NCBI GenBank assembly: GCA_009469685.1
Contig: SSTA01000220.1
Location: 1 to 6,753, forward strand
Source: Azonexaceae bacterium
GTDB lineage: Bacteria > Pseudomonadota > Gammaproteobacteria > Burkholderiales > Rhodocyclaceae
DNA length: 6,753 bases
Direction: 5' to 3'
Of the stretch, positions 1-5,666 are shown piece by piece. Made by a program: the position numbers and the translations under genes. Under the pieces are notes generated by a model. That model ran no database searches. It worked only from the letters and a program-made list of their open reading frames with translations, and had not been told where the DNA came from. Each line of letters opens with the position of its first letter. The first letter of the stretch is position 1.

Positions 1-10
1 CCGCCGGGGG

Positions 11-1363
11 TCACTTGCCGATGCAAAAACGCCCGAAAATGACCCCCAGGAGGTCGTCGGCGGTGGTTTCGCCGGTGATTTCGCCGAGGGCCTTTTGAGC
101 CAGGCGCAGGTCTTCGGCGAAGAGTTCCAGGGCGGGACGCGGTGCTGCCAGACTGGCGGCGGCGGCATCGCAATGCTCGGCGGCGGTGGCGAGGGCGCGC
201 AGGTGACGCTCCCGGGCGATGAACACGTCCTCCGCCGGCTGCCAGCCGGCGATGGCGAGCAATTCGTCGTGGAGCAGTTCCACCCCGTCGCCGCTGCGGG
301 CCGATAGGGCGAGGGTGACCCCCCGGGCGTCTTCCTTGCGGCCGGGCGCCTCGCCGGTGAGGTCGATCTTGTTGCGCACGGTCAGGCGGCGCAGCCCGCC
401 GGGGAGGCGGTCGAGACGGGAGTCCGCTGGCGCCGGAGCGGCGGCGTCTTCCAGGATCAGCACCACGTCGGCGCGCTCGATCTCCCGCCAGGTCCGCTCT
501 ATCCCCAGGCGCTCGACGGGGTCGTCGGTTTCCCGCAGTCCGGCGGTGTCGATGATGTGGAGGGGAATCCCTTCCACCTGGATGAGGGAGCGCAGGGCAT
601 CCCGGGTCGTTCCGGCCACCGGGGTGACGATGGCCAGGTCGTCCCCGGCGAGGCGATTGAGGAGCGACGATTTGCCGACATTGGGCGGCCCGGCGAGCAC
701 CACCTGCAGTCCGGCCTGCAGCAGCTTGCCCTGGCCGGCCCGGGCCCGGGTGGCCCCCAGGCGGTCGCGCAGCCGGGCCAGGCGGCCGACGGCGTCGGCG
801 GCCTGGAGGAAGTCGATGTCCTCGTCCGGAAAGTCGAGGGTCGCTTCGACCAGCGCGCGCAATTCCGTGAGCTGGTCCACCAGGGCGTGCACCGCCCGGG
901 AAAACTCCCCCTGCAGGGAACGCACCGCCGAACGGGCGGCACCGGTTGAGGCCGCGTCGATGAGATCGGCAACGGCCTCGGCCTGGGCGAGGTCGAGCTT
1001 GCCGTTCAGGAAAGCCCGGCGGGTGAATTCGCCGGGCTGGGCCAGGCGGGCGCCGAGGTCAAGGCAACGGGCGAGCAGCATCTGCAGGACCACCGGACCG
1101 CCATGGCCCTGGAGTTCGAGAACGTCGTCGCCGGTGAAGGAATGGGGGGCTGGAAAGTAGAGAAGCAGGCCGCTGTCGAGGGGACTGCCGTCGGCGGCTT
1201 TGAAGTCAGCCAGGGTGGCCCGGCGGGGTTCCGGAGTCTTGCCGGTGAGGGCGATGGCGAGGGGCAGGAGATCCGGCCCCGCCACCCTCACCACGCCGAT
1301 GCCGCCCCGGCCCGGGGCGGTGGCGATGGCGGCGATCCGGTCAGGTGTCCCCGGCAGGATCAT
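11..1363 (-). CDS. mnmE: tRNA uridine-5-carboxymethylaminomethyl modification GTPase MnmE (TrmE)
   Basis: MnmE is the GTPase that works with MnmG to place the (carboxymethyl)aminomethyl group on wobble U34 of certain tRNAs, using a tetrahydrofolate one-carbon donor. The 450-residue product is close to the usual 450-455. Visible features are the N-terminal folate-binding domain (about 1-120, starting [19 protein letters not shown], with [20 protein letters not shown] at 111-130), a helical domain, and an inserted G domain. The G domain shows G1 GPPNVGKSS (225-233), G2 AGTTRD (250-255), G3 DTAG (272-275), G4 NKID (331-334) and G5 SAR (354-356). The C-terminus is FCIGK with the conserved cysteine C447, so the gene is intact. 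The ATG at 1363 fits the family N-terminus, but no clear Shine-Dalgarno sequence precedes it. It lies 57 nt downstream of the yidC stop with no convincing terminator between, so it is probably the last gene seen of the rpmH operon. Confidence 0.98.
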   Translation of the reverse strand: MILPGTPDRIAAIATAPGRGGIGVVRVAGPDLLPLAIALTGKTPEPRRATLADFKAADGSPLDSGLLLYFPAPHSFTGDDVLELQGHGGPVVLQMLLARCLDLGARLAQPGEFTRRAFLNGKLDLAQAEAVADLIDAASTGAARSAVRSLQGEFSRAVHALVDQLTELRALVEATLDFPDEDIDFLQAADAVGRLARLRDRLGATRARAGQGKLLQAGLQVVLAGPPNVGKSSLLNRLAGDDLAIVTPVAGTTRDALRSLIQVEGIPLHIIDTAGLRETDDPVERLGIERTWREIERADVVLILEDAAAPAPADSRLDRLPGGLRRLTVRNKIDLTGEAPGRKEDARGVTLALSARSGDGVELLHDELLAIAGWQPAEDVFIARERHLRALATAAEHCDAAAASLAAPRPALELFAEDLRLAQKALGEITGETTADDLLGVIFGRFCIGK

Positions 1364-1420
1364 GGCTGCTACCGCGTTGCGGCGCCGGCCGCAAGAAGGC
1401 GACGATGCCCGCCCAGGGCA

Positions 1421-3091
1421 TCACGCCTTGGCGTCGTTGGCCGCCTTGCCACCCGCCTCGATGACCTGGGTGATGCGCCACTGCTGGGCGATGGACAGGA
1501 TGTTGTTGACCACCCAGTAAAGCACCAGACCGGCGGGGAACCAGAAGAACATCACGCCGAAGATGAAGGGCATGGCCATCATCACCTTGGCCTGGATGGG
1601 ATCGGGCGGGGTCGGGTTGAGCTTGGTCTGCAGGAGCATGGTGACCACCATGACCACCGGCAGGATGTAGTAGGGGTCTTGCGAAGCGAGGTCGGTGATC
1701 CACAGGATCCAGGGCGCGTCACGCATTTCGACGGCGCCCAGGAGCACCCAGTAGAGAGCGATGAAGACGGGAATCTGGACCAGGATGGGCAGGCAACCGC
1801 CGAGAGGATTGACCTTTTCGGTCTGGTAGAGCTTCATCATCTCCTGGTTCATGCGCTGGCGGTCGTCGCCGTAACGTTCCTTCAGCTGCGCCAGGCGGGG
1901 GGTGAGCACCCGCATCTTGGCCATGGATTTGTAGGAGGCGGCGGAGAGCGGATAGAAGGCGGCCTTGATCAGCACGGTCAGGATGACGATGGCCCAGCCC
2001 CAGTTGCCCACCAGTTTATGGATCGCTTCCAGAGCCCAGAAGATGGGCGCGGCCACCACCGTGAGCCAGCCGTAATCGACCACCAGATCGAGTCCGGGAG
2101 CGATCTTCTTGAGGGAATCCTGGATCTGGGGACCGGCGAACAGGGTGACCGCAACACCGCCCTTGGCGCCGGGAGCCACTTCCGCCACTGGGACGATCAC
2201 GCCGGCCTGGACCACATTCTCGACACCGTCGGCCTTGCGCATGTAGAACTCGCGCGGCGACTTGTCGGCGGGTATCCAGGCGGAGACGAAGTAATGCTGG
2301 ACCATGGCCAGCCAACCGTTGTCGGCGGTCTTGGCAAACTTGGCCTTGCCGGCGATGGCGTCGCCGAAATCGACCTTCTGGTACTTTTCGGCTTCGGTAT
2401 AGACGGCGGGGCCGGTAAAGGTGGACACCATCTTGGTCTCCCCCTCGGGGGCCACATGGTCGCGCTGCAGCTGGAAATAGGCGTGGGAAGCCAGCGGCTT
2501 GCCGCTGCCGTTCTCGATTTCCCAGGCCACATCGACGACATAGCTTCCCCGGTGGAAGGTATAGACCTTGGCCACCTTGACGCCTTCGGGGCCGCTGCCT
2601 TCGAGGCGGACCTTGAGTTCGCCGGCGCCCTCGGCGAGTTCGCTGGGGCCAGGCGCCCGCTTGAAGACTGTCCGATGATTGGGCAGGCCGTCGCCGATCA
2701 GGCCGCTCTGGGCGAGATACTGGTGCTTGGCCTCGAACAGGACGAAATGCTTGTCCTTGTCGCCGTGCGCGCGGTACTTGAGCAATTCCAGACCGACCAG
2801 GTCACCGCCCTGGGTGGAGAAGGTCGCCGTGACCAGATCGGTGGTGACGGCAAAGGTCTCCCCGGTCGTGGGTGCCGAGGCAGCGGACGGCGCCGCCGCG
2901 GGCGCGCCGGAGTTGGCCGCCAGGGGGGCGGTGGGCTTGGGGACGTCGCCGGCGGGGGCGGCCGATCCGCCGGCCACGGCGGCCTCGGCGACGGCCGGAG
3001 GCTTGGGCTGGTTGTACTTCTGCCAATTCTCCCAGAGCATGAAGCTGGAGAGGGTGAAGATGATGACCAGGATCAGTCGCCGAGTTTCCAT
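1421..3091 (-). CDS. yidC: Membrane protein insertase YidC (Oxa1 family)
   Basis: YidC inserts and folds inner-membrane proteins, alone or with SecYEG. The product from the ATG at 3091 is 556 residues, typical of Gram-negative YidC. It shows an N-terminal transmembrane anchor (about 5-20, LILVIIFTLSSFMLW), an Ala/Pro-rich linker (about 30-75), the large periplasmic P1 domain (about 76-335) and the conserved five-helix insertase core (about 345-545). Core motifs include SMAKMR (389-394), EKVNPLGGC (425-433) and QDPYYILP (471-478). The groove charge that is Arg366 in E. coli aligns with Lys376 here, a conservative swap. A TTG two codons upstream (3097) is in frame, but the ATG gives METRRLILVIIF, which matches the family N-terminus, so I start there. 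The gap to yidD is 25 nt. The C-terminal tail is short (GGKAANDAKA) and lacks a long basic extension. Confidence 0.98.
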   Translation of the reverse strand: METRRLILVIIFTLSSFMLWENWQKYNQPKPPAVAEAAVAGGSAAPAGDVPKPTAPLAANSGAPAAAPSAASAPTTGETFAVTTDLVTATFSTQGGDLVGLELLKYRAHGDKDKHFVLFEAKHQYLAQSGLIGDGLPNHRTVFKRAPGPSELAEGAGELKVRLEGSGPEGVKVAKVYTFHRGSYVVDVAWEIENGSGKPLASHAYFQLQRDHVAPEGETKMVSTFTGPAVYTEAEKYQKVDFGDAIAGKAKFAKTADNGWLAMVQHYFVSAWIPADKSPREFYMRKADGVENVVQAGVIVPVAEVAPGAKGGVAVTLFAGPQIQDSLKKIAPGLDLVVDYGWLTVVAAPIFWALEAIHKLVGNWGWAIVILTVLIKAAFYPLSAASYKSMAKMRVLTPRLAQLKERYGDDRQRMNQEMMKLYQTEKVNPLGGCLPILVQIPVFIALYWVLLGAVEMRDAPWILWITDLASQDPYYILPVVMVVTMLLQTKLNPTPPDPIQAKVMMAMPFIFGVMFFWFPAGLVLYWVVNNILSIAQQWRITQVIEAGGKAANDAKA

Positions 3092-3116
3092 GTACAACCC
3101 ATGTCAAAGTTGATGT

Positions 3117-3326
3117 TCAGGGGACGGGATCGTACCCGCCCGGATGCCAGGGATGGCAGCGGCAGACCCGCCGCGCACTCAGCCAGGCGCCTCTTGCCGC
3201 CCCGTATTTTCGCACCGCCGTCACTGCGTACTCCGAACAACTGGGATGGAAGCGGCAACGCCTTCCCAGCCAGGGGCTCACAGCGTACTGATAGCCCCGC
3301 AGAAGCGCAATGAGCAGGGCTTTCAT
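3117..3326 (-). CDS. yidD: Membrane protein insertion efficiency factor YidD
   Basis: YidD is a small membrane-associated protein that helps YidC-dependent insertion, and its gene is usually found between rnpA and yidC, as here. The 69-residue product carries the family pattern: an amphipathic N-terminus ([21 protein letters not shown]), [11 protein letters not shown] (24-34), [10 protein letters not shown] (55-64) and a terminal DPVP. Cysteines are at 24, 30, 55 and 57. It is shorter than the 85-residue E. coli protein because it ends right after DPVP, which is common in the family. The ATG at 3326 overlaps the rnpA TGA as ATGA, and GGAAGG lies three bases upstream inside rnpA, which suggests translational coupling. 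Its stop is 25 nt before yidC. Confidence 0.96.
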   Translation of the reverse strand: MKALLIALLRGYQYAVSPWLGRRCRFHPSCSEYAVTAVRKYGAARGAWLSARRVCRCHPWHPGGYDPVP

Positions 3327-3715
3327 CCGCCTTCCGAAATCGCCTTGCGGGGCAATCGGGCCATGAGGTCTAGGGCTTCCCGCGCCACAAGCCGGCCATC
3401 GATGCGGCCCGGCTTGACCATCAGGCGAAAGACCACGTCCAGGGAGGGAAGACCGCTGCGCCGAAGGCGGAACTGTTCGCGCAGGATCCGTTTGATGCGG
3501 TTGCGGCCCACCGCCGATTTGACCTGTTTGCGTCCGATCACCAGCCCCAGGCGGGCATCCGTGCCGTCGGCACCGCGGGGCCGGTAATGGACCATGAAAA
3601 GCGTGCCGCGGATCGCCCTCCGGAAACCAAAAACGGATGAATACTCATCCGTTTTGGTTAAGCGATAGCGTCGCGGAAAGGCGCCGACGGACGGTGCCGC
3701 GGCAGCCGCGCTCAA
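3323..3715 (-). CDS. rnpA: Ribonuclease P protein component, TTG start overlapping rpmH
   Basis: RnpA is the protein subunit of RNase P. It binds the catalytic RNA and pre-tRNA leaders during 5' maturation of tRNAs. The 130-residue product contains [17 protein letters not shown] (13-29), then [22 protein letters not shown] (55-76) with the signature RNR at 71-73, and LDVVFRLM (92-99). I choose the TTG at 3715. It overlaps the rpmH stop as TTGA, and it is the first ATG/GTG/TTG in this frame downstream of the mapped promoter. The next in-frame candidate, the ATG of LFMVHYR at residue 41, would delete conserved sequence. The frame stays open upstream through all of rpmH, but that stretch reads as the rpmH sequence out of frame. 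No good Shine-Dalgarno sequence precedes the TTG, so initiation probably depends on ribosomes finishing rpmH. A terminator-like hairpin lies within codons 19-31. Confidence 0.93.
   Translation of the reverse strand: MSAAAAAPSVGAFPRRYRLTKTDEYSSVFGFRRAIRGTLFMVHYRPRGADGTDARLGLVIGRKQVKSAVGRNRIKRILREQFRLRRSGLPSLDVVFRLMVKPGRIDGRLVAREALDLMARLPRKAISEGG
3625..3659 (-). terminator. Intragenic terminator-like hairpin early in rnpA
   Basis: Read on the minus strand, AACCAAAACGGATGA (15 nt, 3645-3659) is followed by the loop GTAT and then TCATCCGTTTTTGGTT (3625-3640). An uninterrupted 11-bp stem is extended by four more pairs past a single bulged base. The layout is that of an intrinsic terminator with an A-tract, a CGGATGA/TCATCCG core and a U-tract. 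It is nearly symmetric and could act on either strand. It lies in codons 19-31 of rnpA, about 55 nt after the start. Inference: it partly terminates transcription so that rpmH is expressed well above rnpA. Confidence 0.7.
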
Positions 3716-3846
3716 ACGCCCAGACGCTGGCGGCCCTTGGCGCGACGGGCGGCGATGACCTTGCGGCCGCCCTTGGTGCGCATGCGGACCAGGAAGCCGT
3801 GGGTGCGCTTGCGGCGCACGACGGAGGGCTGATACGTGCGTTTCAT
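3712..3846 (-). CDS. rpmH: 50S ribosomal protein L34
   Basis: L34 is a tiny, very basic protein of the large ribosomal subunit. The 44-residue product begins [20 protein letters not shown] and continues with the near-invariant core [19 protein letters not shown], ending RQRLGV. Length and sequence are those of the family. The ATG at 3846 is preceded by AAGGA (3854-3858) with seven bases between, a good ribosome-binding site. It is the first gene of the operon, about 28 nt from the predicted transcription start, and its TGA overlaps the likely rnpA TTG. Position next to dnaA, read divergently, is the classic origin arrangement in proteobacteria. Confidence 0.99.
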   Translation of the reverse strand: MKRTYQPSVVRRKRTHGFLVRMRTKGGRKVIAARRAKGRQRLGV

Positions 3847-3880
3847 TTCTTATTCCTTGATGAGCAGAGAAAAACGGCGA

Positions 3881-3910
3881 ATTACATCGCATTTTCAAGG
3901 CTCTTGTCAA
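3881..3910 (-). promoter_or_regulatory. rpmH operon promoter (sigma70 type)
   Basis: The minus strand shows a perfect -35 TTGACA (3905-3910), an 18-nt spacer and a -10 TGTAAT (3881-3886, five of six consensus bases). Predicted start is near 3874, giving a 5' leader of about 28 nt. It is the best promoter match seen in the window, as expected for a ribosomal protein operon. Confidence 0.8.
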
Positions 3911-3913
3911 GGC
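3895..3913. repeat. Short direct repeat in the rpmH promoter spacer and -35
   Basis: TCAAGGC occurs at 3895-3901 and again at 3907-3913, exactly 12 bp apart (plus-strand context TTTTCAAGGC and TTGTCAAGGC). The second copy overlaps the -35 hexamer and the first lies in the spacer. It could be chance or a binding site for a regulator that contacts one face of the DNA. Confidence 0.4.
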
Positions 3914-3924
3914 GAAATTTTCGC
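3912..3924. promoter_or_regulatory. AT-rich palindrome abutting the rpmH -35
   Basis: GCGAAATTTTCGC is a perfect 6-bp inverted repeat around one central base. It starts one base upstream of the rpmH -35 and ends six bases before the DnaA box at 3931. The A/T core is in the position of an UP element contacted by the RNA polymerase alpha subunit, but the symmetry could equally mark an operator. The sequence is seen; the function is inferred. Confidence 0.4.
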
Positions 3925-3930
3925 ATCGGC

Positions 3931-3939
3931 TGTGGATAA
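3931..3939 (-). promoter_or_regulatory. DnaA box, perfect consensus, upstream of dnaA and rpmH
   Basis: The minus strand reads TTATCCACA, an exact match to the consensus DnaA box TTATNCACA. It lies 20 bp upstream of the rpmH -35 and 144 bp before the dnaA ATG. Likely roles are DnaA autoregulation of dnaA, an effect on rpmH, or an outlying part of a bipartite origin. I found no second good match in this intergenic region. Confidence 0.75.
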
Positions 3940-3956
3940 CTTGCCCGGAGGCGGGG

Positions 3957-4027
3957 TAGAATGTTCGCGTACAGAGGCGGCTTTGGGCCGCCAATTTTGT
4001 TGTCCAAATTCCAAGCGTTTCCATAAG
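3957..4027 (+). promoter_or_regulatory. Candidate dnaA promoter region (weak matches)
   Basis: Two weak candidates exist. TAGAAT at 3957-3962 matches five of six -10 bases but has no good -35; the DnaA box overlaps the -35 position, which would suit repression by DnaA. TTGTCC (4000-4005) with CATAAG (4022-4027) at 16-nt spacing matches four of six in each hexamer and lies downstream of the GC hairpin. The sequence alone does not decide between them. Confidence 0.3.
3976..4002 (+). terminator. GC hairpin with T-rich tail upstream of dnaA
   Basis: GGCGGC (3976-3981), a five-base loop TTTGG, and GCCGCC (3987-3992) form a perfect 6-bp GC stem, followed on the plus strand by AATTTTGTTG. This resembles an intrinsic terminator for rightward transcripts. 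It could insulate dnaA from antisense transcription coming through the rpmH operon, or act as a leader attenuator if dnaA starts at the TAGAAT upstream. Confidence 0.45.
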
Positions 4028-4063
4028 TTTGAATAGTCCGCCCCCGTGTTTTTGATGAGGGGT

Positions 4064-4072
4064 GGGGAGGAG
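4064..4072 (+). promoter_or_regulatory. dnaA Shine-Dalgarno sequence
   Basis: GGGGAGGAG precedes the dnaA ATG by 11 bases, a strong but slightly distant ribosome-binding site that supports the start at 4084. A CCCCC run at 4041-4045 could pair with the G runs at 4059-4062 or 4064-4067 and partly mask the site; this pairing is only a possibility. Confidence 0.65.
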
Positions 4073-4083
4073 TCTTTGCGGCG

Positions 4084-5466
4084 ATGTCCGGTTTTTGGGA
4101 ATCCTGCCTGCTACGTTTTGAACAGGAATTGCCGGCTCAGCAGTTCAACACCTGGATCAGGCCGCTGCGTCTGGAAGGGGAAGAAGCGCCGCAGGAGGGG
4201 CTAAGGCTGCTCGCCCCCAACACGTTCATCCTCAAGTGGGTGCGGGATCGCTACCTGACCCGCATCGAGGACTATTGCCGCAGCTTTTTCGCCATGCCGG
4301 TTTCGATCGCCTTGTCGGTCTCCGGTGGCCGCGCTGCGACTCCAAGACAAGACTCCGAATCGGCAACGGAAGAAGTTGCGACCGCACCGGTGCCGGCGGC
4401 CACTTCCGCCGCCGCCAAGAAAGTCATGGGCCGCCCGTCCGCCTATGAAAAGACCCGGCTCATCGCGGGCTTCACCTTCGACAATCTGGTCGTCGGCAAG
4501 GCCAACGATCTCGCCCGGGCGGCCGCCCAGCAGGTCGCCGGCAATCCCGGCGGAGCTTACAACCCCCTCTTCATCTATGGCGGCGCCGGCCTGGGCAAGA
4601 CCCACCTGATCCACGCCATCGGCAATGCCATCCTGGCGGACAACGGCGAGCGGGTGATCCGCTACGTCCATGCCGAGGATTACTACTCCGACGTCGTCCG
4701 CGCCTATCAGCAGAAATCCTTCGACAGCTTCAAGCGTCAGTACCGCACCCTCGACGTGCTGCTCCTCGACGACGTCCAGTTCTTCAACGGCAAGAACCGC
4801 TCCCAGGAGGAATTCTTCTTCCTGTTCAATGCCCTGATCGAAGCCAAGAAGCAGATCATCATCACCTGCGATACCTACCCCAAGGACATCAACGGACTCG
4901 ACGATCGCCTGGTGACCCGCTTCGACTGGGGCCTCACCGTCCAGATCGAGCCGCCGGAACTGGAAATGCGGGTGGCCATCCTGAAGAAGAAGGCGGAAGC
5001 CGAAGGGATCCAGCTCAACGACGAAGTCGCCTTCTTCATCGCCAAGCATCTGCGCTCCAACGTGCGCGAACTGGAAGGCGCGCTCAAGAAGGTCCTCGCT
5101 TATTCGTCCTTCCACTGCCGCGAAATCGCCCTCGACCTGGCCAAGGAGGCCTTGAAGGACGTCATCGGCTCGGTCCGCAATGTCGGCATCGAAAGCATCC
5201 AGAAGACCGTCTCCGACTATTACAAGATCAAGGTCGCCGACCTCTTTTCCAAGAAGCGGACGCGCGCCATCGCCCGGCCGCGCCAGGTGGCCATGTGGTT
5301 GTGCCGCGAAGTGACCAGCCACAGTTTTCCGGAAATCGGCGATGCCTTCGGCGGCCGCGATCACACCACGGTGATCCACGCCGTGAAGACCATCGACGGC
5401 CTGAAAACCAAGGACAACGAACTCAACCACGACCTGCACGTCCTGGTGCAGGTACTCAAGGGGTAA
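4084..5466 (+). CDS. dnaA: Chromosomal replication initiator protein DnaA
   Basis: DnaA binds DnaA boxes as an ATP-dependent oligomer, melts the origin and helps load the DnaB helicase. The 460-residue product has all four domains. Domain I (about 1-80) starts MSGFWESCLLRFEQELPAQQ and includes the conserved FNTWIRPL. Domain II (about 82-120) is a short Ala/Thr-rich linker. Domain III is AAA+, with Walker A GGAGLGKT (166-173), Walker B LLLDD (226-230), the arginine-finger region TRFDWGL (278-284, R279) and sensor II RSNVRELEG (324-332, R328). Domain IV carries the DNA-binding helix-turn-helix with ARPRQVAMWL (397-406) and signature GGRDHTTVIHA (423-433). All key residues are present. The start fits the family N-terminus and a strong Shine-Dalgarno sequence. 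dnaN follows in the same direction after 208 bp. DnaA boxes on both sides suggest autoregulation and a nearby origin. Confidence 0.99.
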   Translation: MSGFWESCLLRFEQELPAQQFNTWIRPLRLEGEEAPQEGLRLLAPNTFILKWVRDRYLTRIEDYCRSFFAMPVSIALSVSGGRAATPRQDSESATEEVATAPVPAATSAAAKKVMGRPSAYEKTRLIAGFTFDNLVVGKANDLARAAAQQVAGNPGGAYNPLFIYGGAGLGKTHLIHAIGNAILADNGERVIRYVHAEDYYSDVVRAYQQKSFDSFKRQYRTLDVLLLDDVQFFNGKNRSQEEFFFLFNALIEAKKQIIITCDTYPKDINGLDDRLVTRFDWGLTVQIEPPELEMRVAILKKKAEAEGIQLNDEVAFFIAKHLRSNVRELEGALKKVLAYSSFHCREIALDLAKEALKDVIGSVRNVGIESIQKTVSDYYKIKVADLFSKKRTRAIARPRQVAMWLCREVTSHSFPEIGDAFGGRDHTTVIHAVKTIDGLKTKDNELNHDLHVLVQVLKG

Positions 5467-5468
5467 GC

Positions 5469-5559
5469 CTGTGGGCAGCCTGGGGGAAAGCTGTCAGCGC
5501 TTTGGGGACATCTGCGAAAAAGGCGACCTGTGGATAAGTTGTCCCCTTTTCGCCCACAG
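5469..5559. repeat. Nested inverted repeats flanking a DnaA box
   Basis: The outer arms are CTGTGGGC (5469-5476) and GCCCACAG (5552-5559), an 8-bp perfect inverted repeat. The inner arms are GGGGACA (5504-5510) and TGTCCCC (5540-5546), a 7-bp perfect repeat followed by TTTT. The perfect DnaA box at 5529-5537 lies inside both. The outer arms contain TGTGGG/CCCACA and resemble degenerate DnaA boxes facing each other. Confidence 0.5.
5529..5537 (-). promoter_or_regulatory. DnaA box, perfect consensus, in dnaA-dnaN gap
   Basis: TGTGGATAA on the plus strand is TTATCCACA on the minus strand, an exact consensus match with the same orientation as the box at 3931. It sits 63 bp after the dnaA stop. 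Confidence 0.75.
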
Positions 5560-5565
5560 CATCAC

Positions 5566-5591
5566 CAGGGGGTTTCCAAGACCCTGTTTTT
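5566..5591 (+). terminator. Probable dnaA intrinsic terminator
   Basis: CAGGG (5566-5570), an 11-base loop and CCCTG (5582-5586) form a 5-bp stem immediately followed by TTTTT (5587-5591). The loop itself contains GGTTTCC, which could form a small inner hairpin. The stem is short, so termination may be partial and allow dnaA-dnaN read-through. Confidence 0.45.
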
Positions 5592-5618
5592 GACTTCAAG
5601 TCACTGTTTCATTTCTTT
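5590..5618 (+). promoter_or_regulatory. Possible dnaN promoter, with a dyad at its -35
   Basis: TTGACT (5590-5595) matches five of six -35 bases, but the -10 at 17-nt spacing (TTCTTT, 5613-5618) is poor. The -35 overlaps a perfect dyad TGACTT-C-AAGTCA (5591-5603), which could be an operator or a protein site in the origin. dnaN may be transcribed mainly from dnaA promoters. Confidence 0.3.
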
Positions 5619-5627
5619 AAACCTGCA

Positions 5628-5636
5628 CTATCCACA
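5628..5636 (+). promoter_or_regulatory. DnaA box, one mismatch, upstream of dnaN
   Basis: CTATCCACA differs from TTATCCACA only at the first base and points toward dnaN. It lies in the AT-rich segment 39 bp before the dnaN ATG. Downstream, TTACTA (5655-5660) resembles two DnaA-trio units, although it is farther from the box than in the best-known example. Confidence 0.6.
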
Positions 5637-5642
5637 GAGTTG

Positions 5643-5666
5643 TTCCTGACTTAGTTACTATAGGAA
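5643..5666 (+). promoter_or_regulatory. dnaN Shine-Dalgarno with a possible masking hairpin
   Basis: AGGAA (5662-5666) lies eight bases before the dnaN ATG and is the ribosome-binding site that supports the start at 5675. TTCCT at 5643-5647 is its exact complement, so a 5-bp hairpin with a 14-base loop could hide the site. The stem is short and AT-containing, so the effect may be slight. Confidence 0.4.

Noticed and set aside
1364..1420. Small TGCCC/GGGCA repeat between yidC and mnmE as a terminator
   Set aside because: The stem is only 5 bp and no T-tract follows on the minus strand, so mnmE is more likely co-transcribed.
3092..3097. In-frame TTG start for yidC two codons upstream of the ATG
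   Set aside because: The ATG at 3091 gives the family-like N-terminus METRRLILVIIF, and ATG is preferred over TTG at this distance.
1103..3313. A 736-codon plus-strand open frame opposite yidC and part of mnmE
   Set aside because: It lies antisense to clearly real yidC, yidD and mnmE. The product is a low-complexity His/Gly/Asp-rich string with no family motifs, typical of a GC-rich codon-bias shadow.
3716..4024. A 233-residue form of rnpA starting at the ATG at 4024
   Set aside because: The start lies upstream of the rpmH promoter, and the extra sequence is rpmH read out of frame. The protein ends normally without it.
4201..5439. A 412-codon minus-strand open frame opposite dnaA
   Set aside because: It mirrors dnaA codons, is rich in Val/Asp/Gly/Leu, shows no recognisable motif and has no promoter or ribosome-binding site of its own.
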